64,000 nucleotides of DNA from Ramlibacter pallidus (GTDB lineage Bacteria > Pseudomonadota > Gammaproteobacteria > Burkholderiales > Burkholderiaceae_C). The notes below the pieces were generated by a model. That model made no database searches, had not been told where the DNA came from, and saw nothing but the letters and a program-made list of their open reading frames with translations. Numbering within the stretch: the first letter of the stretch is position 1; every line of letters begins with the position of its first letter. Made by a program: the position numbers and the translations under genes. The stretch covers positions 806,001 to 870,000 of the forward strand of contig NZ_JADDIV010000002.1 in assembly GCF_015070875.1 (NCBI RefSeq), in the 5' to 3' direction. Positions 56,113 through 64,000 of this stretch are shown one piece after another.

Positions 56113-57051
56113 ATGAGCCCGCAAGCAGCCTCGATGGCCGACCGTGACGGCAAGATCTGGATGGACGGCGAGCTGGTCGAGTGGCGCGACGCCAAGATCC
56201 ACGTGCTCACCCACACGCTGCACTACGGCTGCGGCGCGTTCGAAGGCGTCCGCGCGTACAACACCGTCAACGGCACGGCGATCTTCCGCCTGCAGGAACA
56301 CACCGACCGCCTGTTCAACAGCGCCAAGATCCTGCGCATGCAGCTGCCCTTCTCCAAGGAGCAGTTCAACGAGGCGCAGAAGCAGGTCGTCAAGGCCAAC
56401 AAGCTGGAGTCCTGCTACATCCGCCCGCTGGTGTGGATCGGCTCGCAGAAGCTGGGCGTCAGCCCGAAAGGCAACACCATCCACGGGATGATCGCGGCCT
56501 GGGCCTGGGGCGCCTACCTGGGCGAGGAAGGCATGCAGCGCGGCATCCGTGTCAAGACCTCCAGCTACACGCGCCACCACGTCAACATCACGATGACGCA
56601 GGCCAAGGCGGTCAGCAACTACAGCAACTCCATCCTGGCCAACATGGAAGCGGTGGACGACGGCTACGACGAGGCCCTGCTGCTCGACGCCTCCGGCTTC
56701 GTCTCCGAAGGCGCGGGCGAGAACATCTTCGTCATCAAGGACGGCGTGATCTACACGCCCGACCTGTCCGCCGGCGCCCTGAACGGCATCACGCGCAACA
56801 CCGTCTTCCACATCGCCAAGGACCTGGGCCTGGAGATCGTGCAGAAGCGCATCACGCGCGACGAGGTCTACATCTCGGACGAGGCCTTCTTCACCGGCAC
56901 GGCCGCGGAAGTGACGCCCATCCGCGAACTCGACCGCGTGCAGATCGGCGCCGGCAAGCGCGGCCCGCTCACCGAGAAGATCCAGACGGCGTTCTTCGAC
57001 ATCGTCAACGGCCGCAATCCCAAGTACGCCCACTGGCTCACCCGGGTCTGA
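56113..57051 (+). CDS. ilvE: Branched-chain amino acid aminotransferase
   Basis: The 312-residue protein is a fold-type IV PLP enzyme: LTHTLHYGCGAFEGVRAYNT, PLVWIGSQKLGVSPKGNTIH, the PLP lysine Lys165 in MTQAKAVSNYSNSILANMEA, and EGAGENIFVIKDGVIYTPDL with the conserved glutamate. TGTAAEVTPIRELD closes the active site. It exchanges amino groups between Leu/Ile/Val and 2-oxoglutarate. The start uses AGAAGGA. The zinc-finger gene follows two bases later. Confidence 0.95.
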   Translation: MSPQAASMADRDGKIWMDGELVEWRDAKIHVLTHTLHYGCGAFEGVRAYNTVNGTAIFRLQEHTDRLFNSAKILRMQLPFSKEQFNEAQKQVVKANKLESCYIRPLVWIGSQKLGVSPKGNTIHGMIAAWAWGAYLGEEGMQRGIRVKTSSYTRHHVNITMTQAKAVSNYSNSILANMEAVDDGYDEALLLDASGFVSEGAGENIFVIKDGVIYTPDLSAGALNGITRNTVFHIAKDLGLEIVQKRITRDEVYISDEAFFTGTAAEVTPIRELDRVQIGAGKRGPLTEKIQTAFFDIVNGRNPKYAHWLTRV

Positions 57052-57053
57052 CC

Positions 57054-57275
57054 ATGAGCACGCCCATCCGCAAGGAAGCCGTCGTCGAACTGGCGGCCCA
57101 GGATCTCAACGCCAACGGCGGCATCTTCTGTCCCAGCCCCAAGGCGGACATGAAGCTGTGGAACAGCCACCCGCGCATCTACCTCGATGTCGCGGGCAGC
57201 GGCGCGGCCAAGTGCCCGTACTGCGGCACCGTGTACAAGCTGCGCGAGGGCGAGCATTTCGGGGCCCACCACTAA
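57054..57275 (+). CDS. Zinc-finger domain small protein (CHCC type)
   Basis: The 73-residue protein carries one zinc site formed by FCPSPKADMKLWNSHP and KCPYCGTVYKLREGEHFGAH (a Cys-His-Cys-Cys pattern). This resembles the C-terminal zinc module of the complex-I subunit NDUFS6 and the bacterial CHCC family. It follows ilvE by two bases. Its exact role is unknown. Its 3' end overlaps the predicted start of waaF. Confidence 0.85.
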   Translation: MSTPIRKEAVVELAAQDLNANGGIFCPSPKADMKLWNSHPRIYLDVAGSGAAKCPYCGTVYKLREGEHFGAHH

Positions 57276-58296
57276 GGGTGCATCGCTCGTCATCGCTCCG
57301 CAATGGATCGGTGACGCGGTGATGACCGAGCCGCTGCTGCGCCGCCTGCACGCGCGCGGCGAGCGGCTGACGGTGGGCGCGTTGCCCTGGGTGGCGCCGG
57401 TCTACCGTGCCATGCCCCAGGTCGAAGAGGTCATCGAGTTCCCCTTCCGCCACGGCGGCTTGCAGTGGAAGGCGCGGCGCGCGTTCGGCCGCGAACTGCA
57501 GGGCCGCTTCGACACGGCTTACGTCCTGCCCAACTCCCTCAAGAGTGCGCTGCTGCCGCTGCTGGCCGGCGTGCCGCGGCGGGTCGGCTACCTGGGGGAG
57601 GCGCGCGTGGGCCTGCTCACGCACCGGCTGAAGAACCCCAAGGACAAGCCGCCGATGGTCGCGTTCTATTCCGCGCTGAGCGGCGACACCGACGTCTCGC
57701 AGGACCGCCCGCGGCTCGCCTTGCCGGACGATGCGGTGGCCGACGCGCTGGCGCGGCATGGCCTGCCGCGCGGCGGCTACGTCGTGATGGCGCCGGGCGC
57801 GGAGTTCGGCCCGGCCAAGCGCTGGCCCCATTTCGGCGGCCTCGCGCAGATGCTGCAGCAGCCGGTGGTGCTGCTCGGCTCGGGCAAGGAGGCGGAGCTC
57901 TGCGAGGCGATCCGCGCCGAGGCGCCGGAGCGTTGCCGCAACCTGGCCGGCCAGACGTCGCTGGCCGAGGCTTTCGCGCTGATCGCCGGCGCCGGGCACG
58001 TGGTGAGCAACGACTCGGGCCTGATGCACGTGGCCGCGGCTTTCGGCGTGCCGCAGGTGGCGCTGTTCGGTTCGTCGAGTCCGCTGCACACCCCGCCCCT
58101 GAACGGACGCGCGCAGGTGGTGTGGCTGAAGCAGGACCCCGGCTATGCGCCGCCGCTGGACTGCTCACCCTGCTTCCAGCGCGAATGCCCGCTCGGGCAC
58201 TTCCGCTGCCTCAACGACGTGGCGCCGCAGCGGGTGCTGTCGCTGCTGCTCCAGGCTTCCACCCCCACCCGCCCCGAGGAGATGCCCCGTGCCTGA
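57187..58296 (+). CDS. waaF: Lipopolysaccharide heptosyltransferase II (WaaF)
   Basis: The mature region starts at about base 57283 with LVIAPQWIGDAVMTEPLLRR, the classic WaaF opening, and ends after about 340 residues; GAEFGPAKRWPHFGGLAQ, VSNDSGLMHVAAAFGVPQVA and CFQRECPLGHFRCL fit GT-9 heptosyltransferases. It adds the second heptose of the LPS core at the cytoplasmic face. No ATG or GTG lies near the expected start. The ATG at 57187 needs an 89-base overlap with the zinc-finger gene; an ATT at 57256 has GAGGG five bases before it and is an alternative. Confidence 0.88.
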   Translation: MSRAAARPSARTAAPCTSCARASISGPTTKGASLVIAPQWIGDAVMTEPLLRRLHARGERLTVGALPWVAPVYRAMPQVEEVIEFPFRHGGLQWKARRAFGRELQGRFDTAYVLPNSLKSALLPLLAGVPRRVGYLGEARVGLLTHRLKNPKDKPPMVAFYSALSGDTDVSQDRPRLALPDDAVADALARHGLPRGGYVVMAPGAEFGPAKRWPHFGGLAQMLQQPVVLLGSGKEAELCEAIRAEAPERCRNLAGQTSLAEAFALIAGAGHVVSNDSGLMHVAAAFGVPQVALFGSSSPLHTPPLNGRAQVVWLKQDPGYAPPLDCSPCFQRECPLGHFRCLNDVAPQRVLSLLLQASTPTRPEEMPRA

Positions 58297-58894
58297 ACCG
58301 ACGACTTCCCAAGGCTTCGCGCAACCCGGCGGCGAGCGCCTGCCGATGCCGCGCAGCGAAGCCATGAACGACGCGCAGCGCGCCGCGGCGCAGGCGCTCA
58401 TCGACGGCCCGCGCAAGGGCGTGTACGGGCCGTTCCTGCCCTTGCTGCGCAGCCCGGACCTGATGGAGCGCGTCGCCCGCATCGGCGAGTACCTGCGCTT
58501 CGAAAGCACGCTGGACGCCAGGGTGCGCGAGCTGTCGATCTGCGCCGTGGCGCGGCACGTTGGCAACCAGTTCGAGTGGGTGATGCACGCCCCGCTGGCG
58601 CGCAAGGCCGGCGTCGCCGCCGCCGCCGTCGAGGCGCTGCGCGTCGGCGCGCGGCCGCAACCGCTGGCGGCCGACGAGCAGGCGGCCCTCGACTTCACGC
58701 AGGAGCTGCTGCGCACGAACGGCGTCAGCGACCCCACCTATGCCGCCGCGCGGGAGGCGCTGGGCGAACAGGGCGTGGTGGAACTCGCCAGCCTGGCCGG
58801 CTACTTCGCGATGGTGTGCTGGGTGATGAACGTGGCGCGGACGCCGGCGCAGGCCGGCGCCACCGAACCCGGCCTGGACGCCTTTCCCGCCTGA
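58289..58894 (+). CDS. Carboxymuconolactone decarboxylase family protein
   Basis: The GTG at 58289 with GAGGAG nine bases upstream gives 201 residues and overlaps the waaF stop by eight bases. The AhpD-like helical core includes YLRFESTLDARVRELSICAV with the Cys-x3-His pair completed in ARHVGNQFEWVMHAPLARKA. Family members are decarboxylases or alkylhydroperoxidase-like enzymes; which of these this is cannot be told. It ends a plus-strand run that started at radA. Confidence 0.85.
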   Translation: MPEPTTSQGFAQPGGERLPMPRSEAMNDAQRAAAQALIDGPRKGVYGPFLPLLRSPDLMERVARIGEYLRFESTLDARVRELSICAVARHVGNQFEWVMHAPLARKAGVAAAAVEALRVGARPQPLAADEQAALDFTQELLRTNGVSDPTYAAAREALGEQGVVELASLAGYFAMVCWVMNVARTPAQAGATEPGLDAFPA

Positions 58895-58897
58895 CCC

Positions 58898-58924
58898 AAA
58901 AAAACAGCCACCCGGAGGTGGCTG
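58898..58924 (-). terminator. Rho-independent terminator for the minus-strand two-component operon
   Basis: On the minus strand CAGCCACC pairs with GGTGGCTG (58905-58924) around a four-base loop and is followed by seven T residues (58898-58904). It lies 210 bases past the kinase stop. The plus-strand copy lacks a T tract. Confidence 0.8.
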
Positions 58925-59133
58925 TATCAAGTCCTTGGAAGGACGTCGTTGGGAGACTTGGATTCGGTGTGTCCGCCGATGCGTGACAGTGATCGTGACT
59001 CTAGCGGTCCCGCCGGGAGCGTCCATCCTCCTCTTGGGGGATGCCTGGGACGCCGCACCGGGTGGGGCAACGGGGCGATCTTCCCGAGTTTTCCGGGTTT
59101 TGGCGAGAGACCGCGACAGGTTTCGCCGGGCAA

Positions 59134-60336
59134 TTACATTTGCTGACACGGCAGGCGCAGGACGAAGCAGGCGCCGCCGCCCGGGTTCTCCTCGCACGAC
59201 GCACTGCCGTGGTGCCGCTGGGCGATGGACCGGACCAGCGCCAGCCCCAGCCCGACCCCGCCTTCGCGCTCGCTCGCGCCCTTCAGGCGGTAGAACGGCT
59301 CGAAGATGCGTTCGCGTTCCGCCGGCGGGACGCCGGGGCCGCGGTCGCACACGCTGACGACCGCCAGCCCGCCTTCCTGGGCGATCCGGGTGGTCACCGG
59401 GCCGCTCGAATAGCGGTGCGCGTTCTCCAGCAGGTTGCGGATGGCGCGCCGCAGCAGCTTGGACACGCCTTGCACCAGCACCGTCTGCTCCGCGGTGCCG
59501 GTGTCCAGGTCCGCGCCGGCCCGGGCGGCTTCTTCCGCGGCCAGCCCGGTCAGGTCCACCGTCTCGAAGCTGCCGATGTCGGTCTCGCGCGCATCCAGGC
59601 GGCTGGCCAGCAGGATCTCCTCGATCAGCTGGTCCAGCTCGGCGATGTTGCGGGTGATCTCGTCGCGCGTGCGCGGCGAGGGTTCCGGGTCCATCAGCTC
59701 CAGGCCCATGCGGATGCGGGCCAGCGGCGAGCGCAGCTCGTGCGAGGCATTGGCCAGCAGCGACTTGTGCGACTTCACCAGCGTCTCGATGCGCTCCGCG
59801 GCATGGTTGAACCGCCGCGCCAGGAAGGCGATCTCGTCGGTGCCGGTCTCGTCGACGCGCACGCTCAGGTCGCCTTCGCCCCAGCGCTCGACGCCGCGCC
59901 GCAGGTGCTCCACCCGCCGCGTGACCCGGCGCACCACGGGATAGCTGCCCACGGCCACCGCCAGGCCGACGAGCCCCAGCAGCCAGATGTAGCCCGAGGT
60001 GCTGCGCGGCAGCCAGGGGCGCGCCGGCGGCCGCTCGCCGGGAGCCCGGGCGCGGGGCGGCACTTCCAGCGTGAGGCTGGTGCCGTCCTTCATCTCGATG
60101 TCGACTTCGATGCCCTGGCCGCGCTCGCCGCGCCGGTTGGGCCGCAGCACGCTCTGGCCGACGATCTCGCCGGCCTCGTTGCGGATGATGATCTCGCGCG
60201 CGGGCCGCTCCTGCTGTTCCGCGTTGATGCGCCACAGCCAGCCGAAGGCGACGGTGAGCAGGCCGACCGTCACGACGACGGCCAGCCAGATGCGGACGTA
60301 GAGGGGGAAGCGCCAGCGCGCGTTCCAGGCGGTCAT
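59134..60336 (-). CDS. Sensor histidine kinase
   Basis: The 400-residue protein has a membrane helix (IWLAVVVTVGLLTVAFGWLW), a short Arg/Pro-rich periplasmic domain, a second helix near residue 118-135, HAMP, and the kinase. LANASHELRSPLARIRMGLE is the H box; NLLENAHRYSS, DRGPGVPPAERERIFEPFYR and GGVGLGLALVRSIAQRHHG are the N, F and G boxes. It resembles envelope-stress and RstB-like kinases. It follows its response regulator by ten bases. Confidence 0.9.
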   Translation of the reverse strand: MTAWNARWRFPLYVRIWLAVVVTVGLLTVAFGWLWRINAEQQERPAREIIIRNEAGEIVGQSVLRPNRRGERGQGIEVDIEMKDGTSLTLEVPPRARAPGERPPARPWLPRSTSGYIWLLGLVGLAVAVGSYPVVRRVTRRVEHLRRGVERWGEGDLSVRVDETGTDEIAFLARRFNHAAERIETLVKSHKSLLANASHELRSPLARIRMGLELMDPEPSPRTRDEITRNIAELDQLIEEILLASRLDARETDIGSFETVDLTGLAAEEAARAGADLDTGTAEQTVLVQGVSKLLRRAIRNLLENAHRYSSGPVTTRIAQEGGLAVVSVCDRGPGVPPAERERIFEPFYRLKGASEREGGVGLGLALVRSIAQRHHGSASCEENPGGGACFVLRLPCQQM

Positions 60337-60346
60337 CCGTGGGCGA

Positions 60347-61060
60347 TCAGTCCTGCTGCTTGGCGAACACGTAGCCTACACCGCGCACCGTGAGGATGCG
60401 CTTGGGCTGCTTCGGGTCGGCTTCGATGGCCGCGCGGATGCGCCCCATGTGCACGTCGATCGAGCGGTCGAAGGCTTCGAGTTCGCGCCCGCGCACGGCT
60501 TCCATGATCTGGTCGCGCGTGAGCACGCGGCCGGCGCGTTCGGCCAGCACCACCAGCAGGTCGAACTGGTAGGACGTCAGTTCGGCCGGCTTGCCCGCCA
60601 CCGTCACCGTGCGCGCGTCGCGGTCGATCTCCATCGAGCCGAAGCGCATCACCTTGGCGGGCGCCGGGGTGCCGTCGGTGCGGCGGCGCAGGATGGCGCG
60701 GATGCGCGCCAGCAGTTCGCGCGGCTCGAACGGCTTGGGCAGGTAGTCGTCGGCGCCGAGTTCGAGGCCGACGATGCGGTCCATCGGGTCGCCCTTGGCG
60801 GTGAGCATCAGCACCGGGATCTTGCCGGTCTCGCCCGGCATGGCGCGCACGCGGCGGCACACTTCCAGTCCGTCGATGTCCGGCAGCATCAGGTCCAGCA
60901 CCAGCATGTCCGGCGCGGTGCCGGAAGGCGGGTCCTCCAGCAGGTTCAGGCCCGCCTTGGCGTCGAGGGCGTGCATCACCCCGAACCCGGATCGCTCCAG
61001 GTATTCGCTGACCATCTGGGCCAGCCGGGCGTCGTCTTCGATCATCAGGAGTTGCTGCAT
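60347..61060 (-). CDS. OmpR-family response regulator
   Basis: The 237-residue protein has a receiver domain (LLMIEDDARLAQMVSEYLER, phospho-acceptor in DMLVLDLMLPDIDGLEV, KPFEPRELLARIRAILRR) and a winged helix with PAELTSYQFDLLVVLAERAG and RILTVRGVGYVFAKQ. It is the first gene of the two-gene operon with the kinase downstream. Targets are unknown; RstA-like is the nearest description. Confidence 0.92.
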   Translation of the reverse strand: MQQLLMIEDDARLAQMVSEYLERSGFGVMHALDAKAGLNLLEDPPSGTAPDMLVLDLMLPDIDGLEVCRRVRAMPGETGKIPVLMLTAKGDPMDRIVGLELGADDYLPKPFEPRELLARIRAILRRRTDGTPAPAKVMRFGSMEIDRDARTVTVAGKPAELTSYQFDLLVVLAERAGRVLTRDQIMEAVRGRELEAFDRSIDVHMGRIRAAIEADPKQPKRILTVRGVGYVFAKQQD

Positions 61061-61172
61061 GGATGTCCGATGTTACTGTTGAGGCCCGTTGCCAGGGCCG
61101 ATGTAAAGATGGTCGGACGCCCCCAACGCGCCCTCTTGAACCGCCCGTAAAGTTAGGTAAACGGAGGCTCTC

Positions 61173-62633
61173 CTGTCCGCGAAACATTCCACGCTGTCGG
61201 CGTTATTCGCCCATCCGGAGCCTGCGACGCCCGCGTTGTGGTGGGGTGAGCGCTGGCTGACATGGGGTGATCTCGAGGCCGCGGCGCAGCGTGCCGCAGG
61301 CGTCGCATGGCACGCATGGGGCGTGCGGCCCGGGGACCGCGTGGCCTGGCTCGGGGCGAGCCATCCTGCGCAGCTGGCACTGCTCGTGGGGCTGGCGCGC
61401 ATCGGCGCGATCCTGCTGCCGCTGAACTTCCGGCTGGCCCTGCCGGAGTGGCAGCGGCTCGTGGCCGATTGCACGCCGGCGCACCTGGTGCACGACGAGG
61501 AATGGGCGCGCCCGGCGCGCGAGCTGGCCGCCGCGTGCGGGCTGCACGCGCATGCGGCCGGCGAACTCGATGCCGCCGCGCCCGCCGCGCCGGTGCACGA
61601 GGACCCCGAAGCGCCGGCCTTGCTGGTCTACACCTCGGGCACCACCGGCGGTCCCAAGGCGGCGGTCCACACGCCCGCCAACCTGCTGGCCAATATGCGC
61701 ATCGCCGCGCAGGTGCAGCGGATCACGCCGGCCGACACGGTGCTGACGGTGCTGCCGCTGTTCCACGTGGGCGGGCTGTGCATCCAGACCTTGCCCGCGC
61801 TGTGGGCCGGCGCGCGCGTCATCCTGCATCCCCGTTTCCATCCGGGAGACACGCTCGCGTGCGTCGCGGCGCAACGGCCGACGCTGACGCTGCAGGTACC
61901 GGCCACGATGAAGGCCCTGGTCGAACATCCGCAATGGCAGGCCACCGATGTCCGCAGCCTGCGCGCCGTGTGGGCCGGCTCCAGCCTGCTGCCGGACGCG
62001 CTGGTGCAGGCCTTCCATGCGCGCGGGCTGCCCGTGTGCAATGTCTATGGCGCGACGGAAACCGGCCCCTTCTCGATCGCGCTGCCGCCGGAACACGCGC
62101 TGGACCACGTCGGCTCCTGCGGCTGGCCGGCACCGGACGTCGAAGCGCGCCTGGGCCCTTTCCATGGCGATGCCGGCGAACTGCAGCTGCGTGGGCCGAA
62201 TGTCGTCCGGCGCTACTGGCCGGACCTGCCGGCGTGCGACCCCGACGGCTGGTTCGCCACCGGCGACCTGGCACGGCAGGATGCCGACGGCAGCTGGCGC
62301 ATCGTCGGCCGCGCGAAGGACCTCGTGATCTCCGGCGGCGAGAACATCCATCCGGCCGAGATCGAGCAGGCGCTGTCGCAGCATGCCGCCGTTGCCGAGT
62401 GCGCCGCCTTCGGCTTGCCGGATGCCCGCTGGGGCGAGGTCGTCGCCGTGGCCGTGGTGCTGCTGCCGGGTGCGCAGGCGACGGAGGAAGAACTCGCCGC
62501 CCACCTGCAGCAGCGGCTGGCGCGCTTCAAGCAGCCGCGCCGCTGGTTCTGGCCGCAGCATTTGCCCAAGACGGCGCTGGGCAAGGTGCAGCGCAGCCTG
62601 CTTGCGCGGCAGGTCGCGGGGGCCGTCCGCTAG
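61173..62633 (+). CDS. AMP-binding acyl-CoA synthetase/ligase (probable CTG start)
   Basis: The family needs about 20 residues before LWWGERWLTWGDLEAAAQRA, but the first ATG/GTG/TTG-type codon is a TTG at 61236 already inside that stretch. A CTG at 61173, five bases after GGAGG, gives SAKHSTLSALFAHPEPATP as a natural N-terminus; an in-frame stop lies at 61158. The rest has the AMP motif YTSGTTGGPKAA, YGATETGPFSIALP, GWFATGDLARQDADGSW, GRAKDLVISGGENIHPAEIE and the catalytic Lys in PKTALGKVQRS. It activates a carboxylic acid through an acyl-AMP to a CoA thioester; the substrate is unknown. Confidence 0.85.
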   Translation: MSAKHSTLSALFAHPEPATPALWWGERWLTWGDLEAAAQRAAGVAWHAWGVRPGDRVAWLGASHPAQLALLVGLARIGAILLPLNFRLALPEWQRLVADCTPAHLVHDEEWARPARELAAACGLHAHAAGELDAAAPAAPVHEDPEAPALLVYTSGTTGGPKAAVHTPANLLANMRIAAQVQRITPADTVLTVLPLFHVGGLCIQTLPALWAGARVILHPRFHPGDTLACVAAQRPTLTLQVPATMKALVEHPQWQATDVRSLRAVWAGSSLLPDALVQAFHARGLPVCNVYGATETGPFSIALPPEHALDHVGSCGWPAPDVEARLGPFHGDAGELQLRGPNVVRRYWPDLPACDPDGWFATGDLARQDADGSWRIVGRAKDLVISGGENIHPAEIEQALSQHAAVAECAAFGLPDARWGEVVAVAVVLLPGAQATEEELAAHLQQRLARFKQPRRWFWPQHLPKTALGKVQRSLLARQVAGAVR

Positions 62634-64000
62634 TCGTCGTCGGCCAGCACCCCGGGCCTTTCGGTCGGCGCGGTGGTGAGGTTGCGGGTGGCCAGCCACA
62701 CCAGCACGAGCACCGGCAGGCCGAGGATCGCGGTGCCGACGAAGAAGTTGCCGTAGCCGTAGGCGTCGACGAACTTGCCGGAGAAGCCGGCCAGCCATTT
62801 CGGCAGCAGCAGCATCAGGGAGCTGAAGAGCGCGTACTGCGTCGCCGAGTACTGGATGTTGGTGAGGCTGGAGAGATAGGCGACGAAGGCGGCGGACGCG
62901 ATGCCGCTGGACAGGTTGTCCGCGGAGACCACGAAGACCAGCATGCGCACGTCGTGGCCGATGCCCGAGAGCCAGGCGAACAGCAGGTTGCTCGCCGCGC
63001 TGAGGATGGCGCCCAGCATCAGCGTGCGCATCACGCCGATGCGCAGCGCCAGCACGCCGCCGAGGAAGGCGCCGACCAGGGTCATGATGACGCCGAAGAC
63101 CTTGCTGACGGCCGCCACTTCGTCCTTGGTGAAGCCCATGTCCACGTAGAACGGGTTGGCCATGATCCCCATCACGACGTCGCTGATGCGGTAGACGGCG
63201 ATCAGCGCCAGGATCAGCGCGGCGTGCCAGCCGTAGCGGCGGAAGAAGTCAGCGAAGGGTTCGACGATGACGACGTCGAGCCATGCCACGAAGGGCGCCG
63301 CGGCCGGCGCGATGCGCAGGTGCATGGGGCGGGCCGCCCCCCAGCCGCCGCGCAGGCCGAGCACCGCGACCACGCCCAGCAGCAGGTAGATCGCCGTTTC
63401 CCACAGCGTGATCGCGCCGAAGGACGCGCGGACCATCGCCGTGAGCAGCGCCAGCAGGACCGCGAACAGCAGCGCCTGCGGCCAGGCGAAGCGCAGGCCG
63501 TCGCGCGCGAAGGCCGCAGCCACGCCGGCGCGGTGCTGCCGGTCGGCCTGCGCGTCCCGCGGCTTGGGCTCGCGCGACAGCAGCACGGTGAGCACGCCGA
63601 CCAGCATCGACGCGGCCATCACCAGGTACGCGGTCTGCCACGCGCCATGCTCGTAGACCGCCGCCGCGCTGGTTTCCGAGCGGGCCGCGATCCAGAGCAC
63701 GCCGGCGCCGGCCCAGATCATGGCCAGGCGGTAGCCGGTCTGGTACGCGGCCGCCAGCGCGCCCTGCTTCTCGGTGCCCGCCGACTCGATCCGGAACGCG
63801 TCCAGCGCGATGTCCTGCGTGGCCGACGCGAAGGCGACCAGCACGGCGCACCAGATGACGGGGCCGAGCGCGGAGGCGGGGTCGGCGCCCGGCGCGGCCT
63901 TCGGGTCCGAGATCGCCATGCCCACCAGTCCGGCCATGATGCAAAGCTGCGCCAGCAGGAGCCAGCTGCGCCGCTGCCCGAGCCAGGCCGTCATGAGCGG
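62630..64000 (-). CDS. AmpG-like muropeptide permease (5' end outside window)
   Basis: The visible 455 or so residues match the AmpG branch of the MFS: WLGQRRSWLLLAQLCIMAGL, the hallmark FASATQDIALDAFRIESAGT, YRISDVVMGIMANPFYVDMG and DNLSSGIASAAFVAYLSSLT. The frame is open at the right edge, and AmpG proteins have about 80 more residues before this point, so the start is missing. AmpG imports anhydromuropeptides for cell-wall recycling and beta-lactamase control. It overlaps the end of the acyl-CoA synthetase by four bases. Confidence 0.9.
   Translation of the reverse strand, partial: PLMTAWLGQRRSWLLLAQLCIMAGLVGMAISDPKAAPGADPASALGPVIWCAVLVAFASATQDIALDAFRIESAGTEKQGALAAAYQTGYRLAMIWAGAGVLWIAARSETSAAAVYEHGAWQTAYLVMAASMLVGVLTVLLSREPKPRDAQADRQHRAGVAAAFARDGLRFAWPQALLFAVLLALLTAMVRASFGAITLWETAIYLLLGVVAVLGLRGGWGAARPMHLRIAPAAAPFVAWLDVVIVEPFADFFRRYGWHAALILALIAVYRISDVVMGIMANPFYVDMGFTKDEVAAVSKVFGVIMTLVGAFLGGVLALRIGVMRTLMLGAILSAASNLLFAWLSGIGHDVRMLVFVVSADNLSSGIASAAFVAYLSSLTNIQYSATQYALFSSLMLLLPKWLAGFSGKFVDAYGYGNFFVGTAILGLPVLVLVWLATRNLTTAPTERPGVLADDD

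Overview
The window looks like chromosome of a betaproteobacterium of the order Burkholderiales, most likely a Comamonadaceae member (Ramlibacter/Variovorax-like). This is inferred from the GC-rich coding style, a methionine synthase without its homocysteine domain, the order of the homoprotocatechuate (hpa) genes, torF-glnK-amtB, split glycolate-oxidase genes and creBC/creD. No database search was possible. No rRNA, tRNA or CRISPR array is visible.

Bases 1-13400 carry a hydantoin-racemase end, an Lrp regulator, and metH behind a recognisable S-adenosylhomocysteine riboswitch. Next come a YihY membrane protein, an MFS transporter, a chemotaxis receptor with a C-terminal Cache domain, and an AbiEii-type toxin with an HTH partner. 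LysR/RidA and DUF1127/LysR pairs and a GFA protein follow. The stretch ends in decayed genes: a PIN/VapC remnant and a frameshifted Asp-box protein.

Bases 13433-23726 hold comM (yifB), cut in two by an integrated element of about 8.76 kb (14295-23051). The halves meet at a shared CAGCAAG core. A large serine integrase starts 20 bases inside the left end. Joining the element ends rebuilds a roughly 46-bp attP-like site and a possible integrase promoter that integration would break. The cargo reads as less GC-rich and is mostly unfamiliar: a HEPN-like protein, a second serine recombinase beside a nest of inverted repeats, two small membrane proteins, a possible small RNA, and a nuclease-like / ribbon-helix-helix / MT-A70 adenine-methylase operon behind 16-bp iterated repeats. 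That operon is the best candidate here for an undescribed defence or modification module.

Bases 23789-26726 are torF-glnK-amtB, with a sigma-54 promoter and an NtrC-type site at the classical distance. Bases 26768-34600 hold sugar-metabolism genes, glcE-glcF, creB-creC and a convergent creD with a cre-tag-like inverted repeat. Bases 34624-43368 carry a LytTR regulator, an acyltransferase, glutathione peroxidase, DMT and LplT transporters, alanine racemase, a membrane protein and a seven-bladed FG-GAP lipoprotein.

Bases 43527-53391 form one tight twelve-gene minus-strand operon. It runs hpaR-hpaG1-hpaG2-hpaE-hpaD-hpaF-hpaH-hpaI and then into a class II aldolase, a ketopantoate-reductase-like enzyme, a DMT exporter and a beta-hydroxyacid dehydrogenase. 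A perfect 16-bp palindrome lies just upstream of hpaR. Bases 53468-64000 hold radA, a phosphoesterase, ilvE, a zinc-finger protein, waaF, a carboxymuconolactone-decarboxylase-family protein, a two-component system, an acyl-CoA synthetase with a probable CTG start, and the end of an AmpG-like permease.
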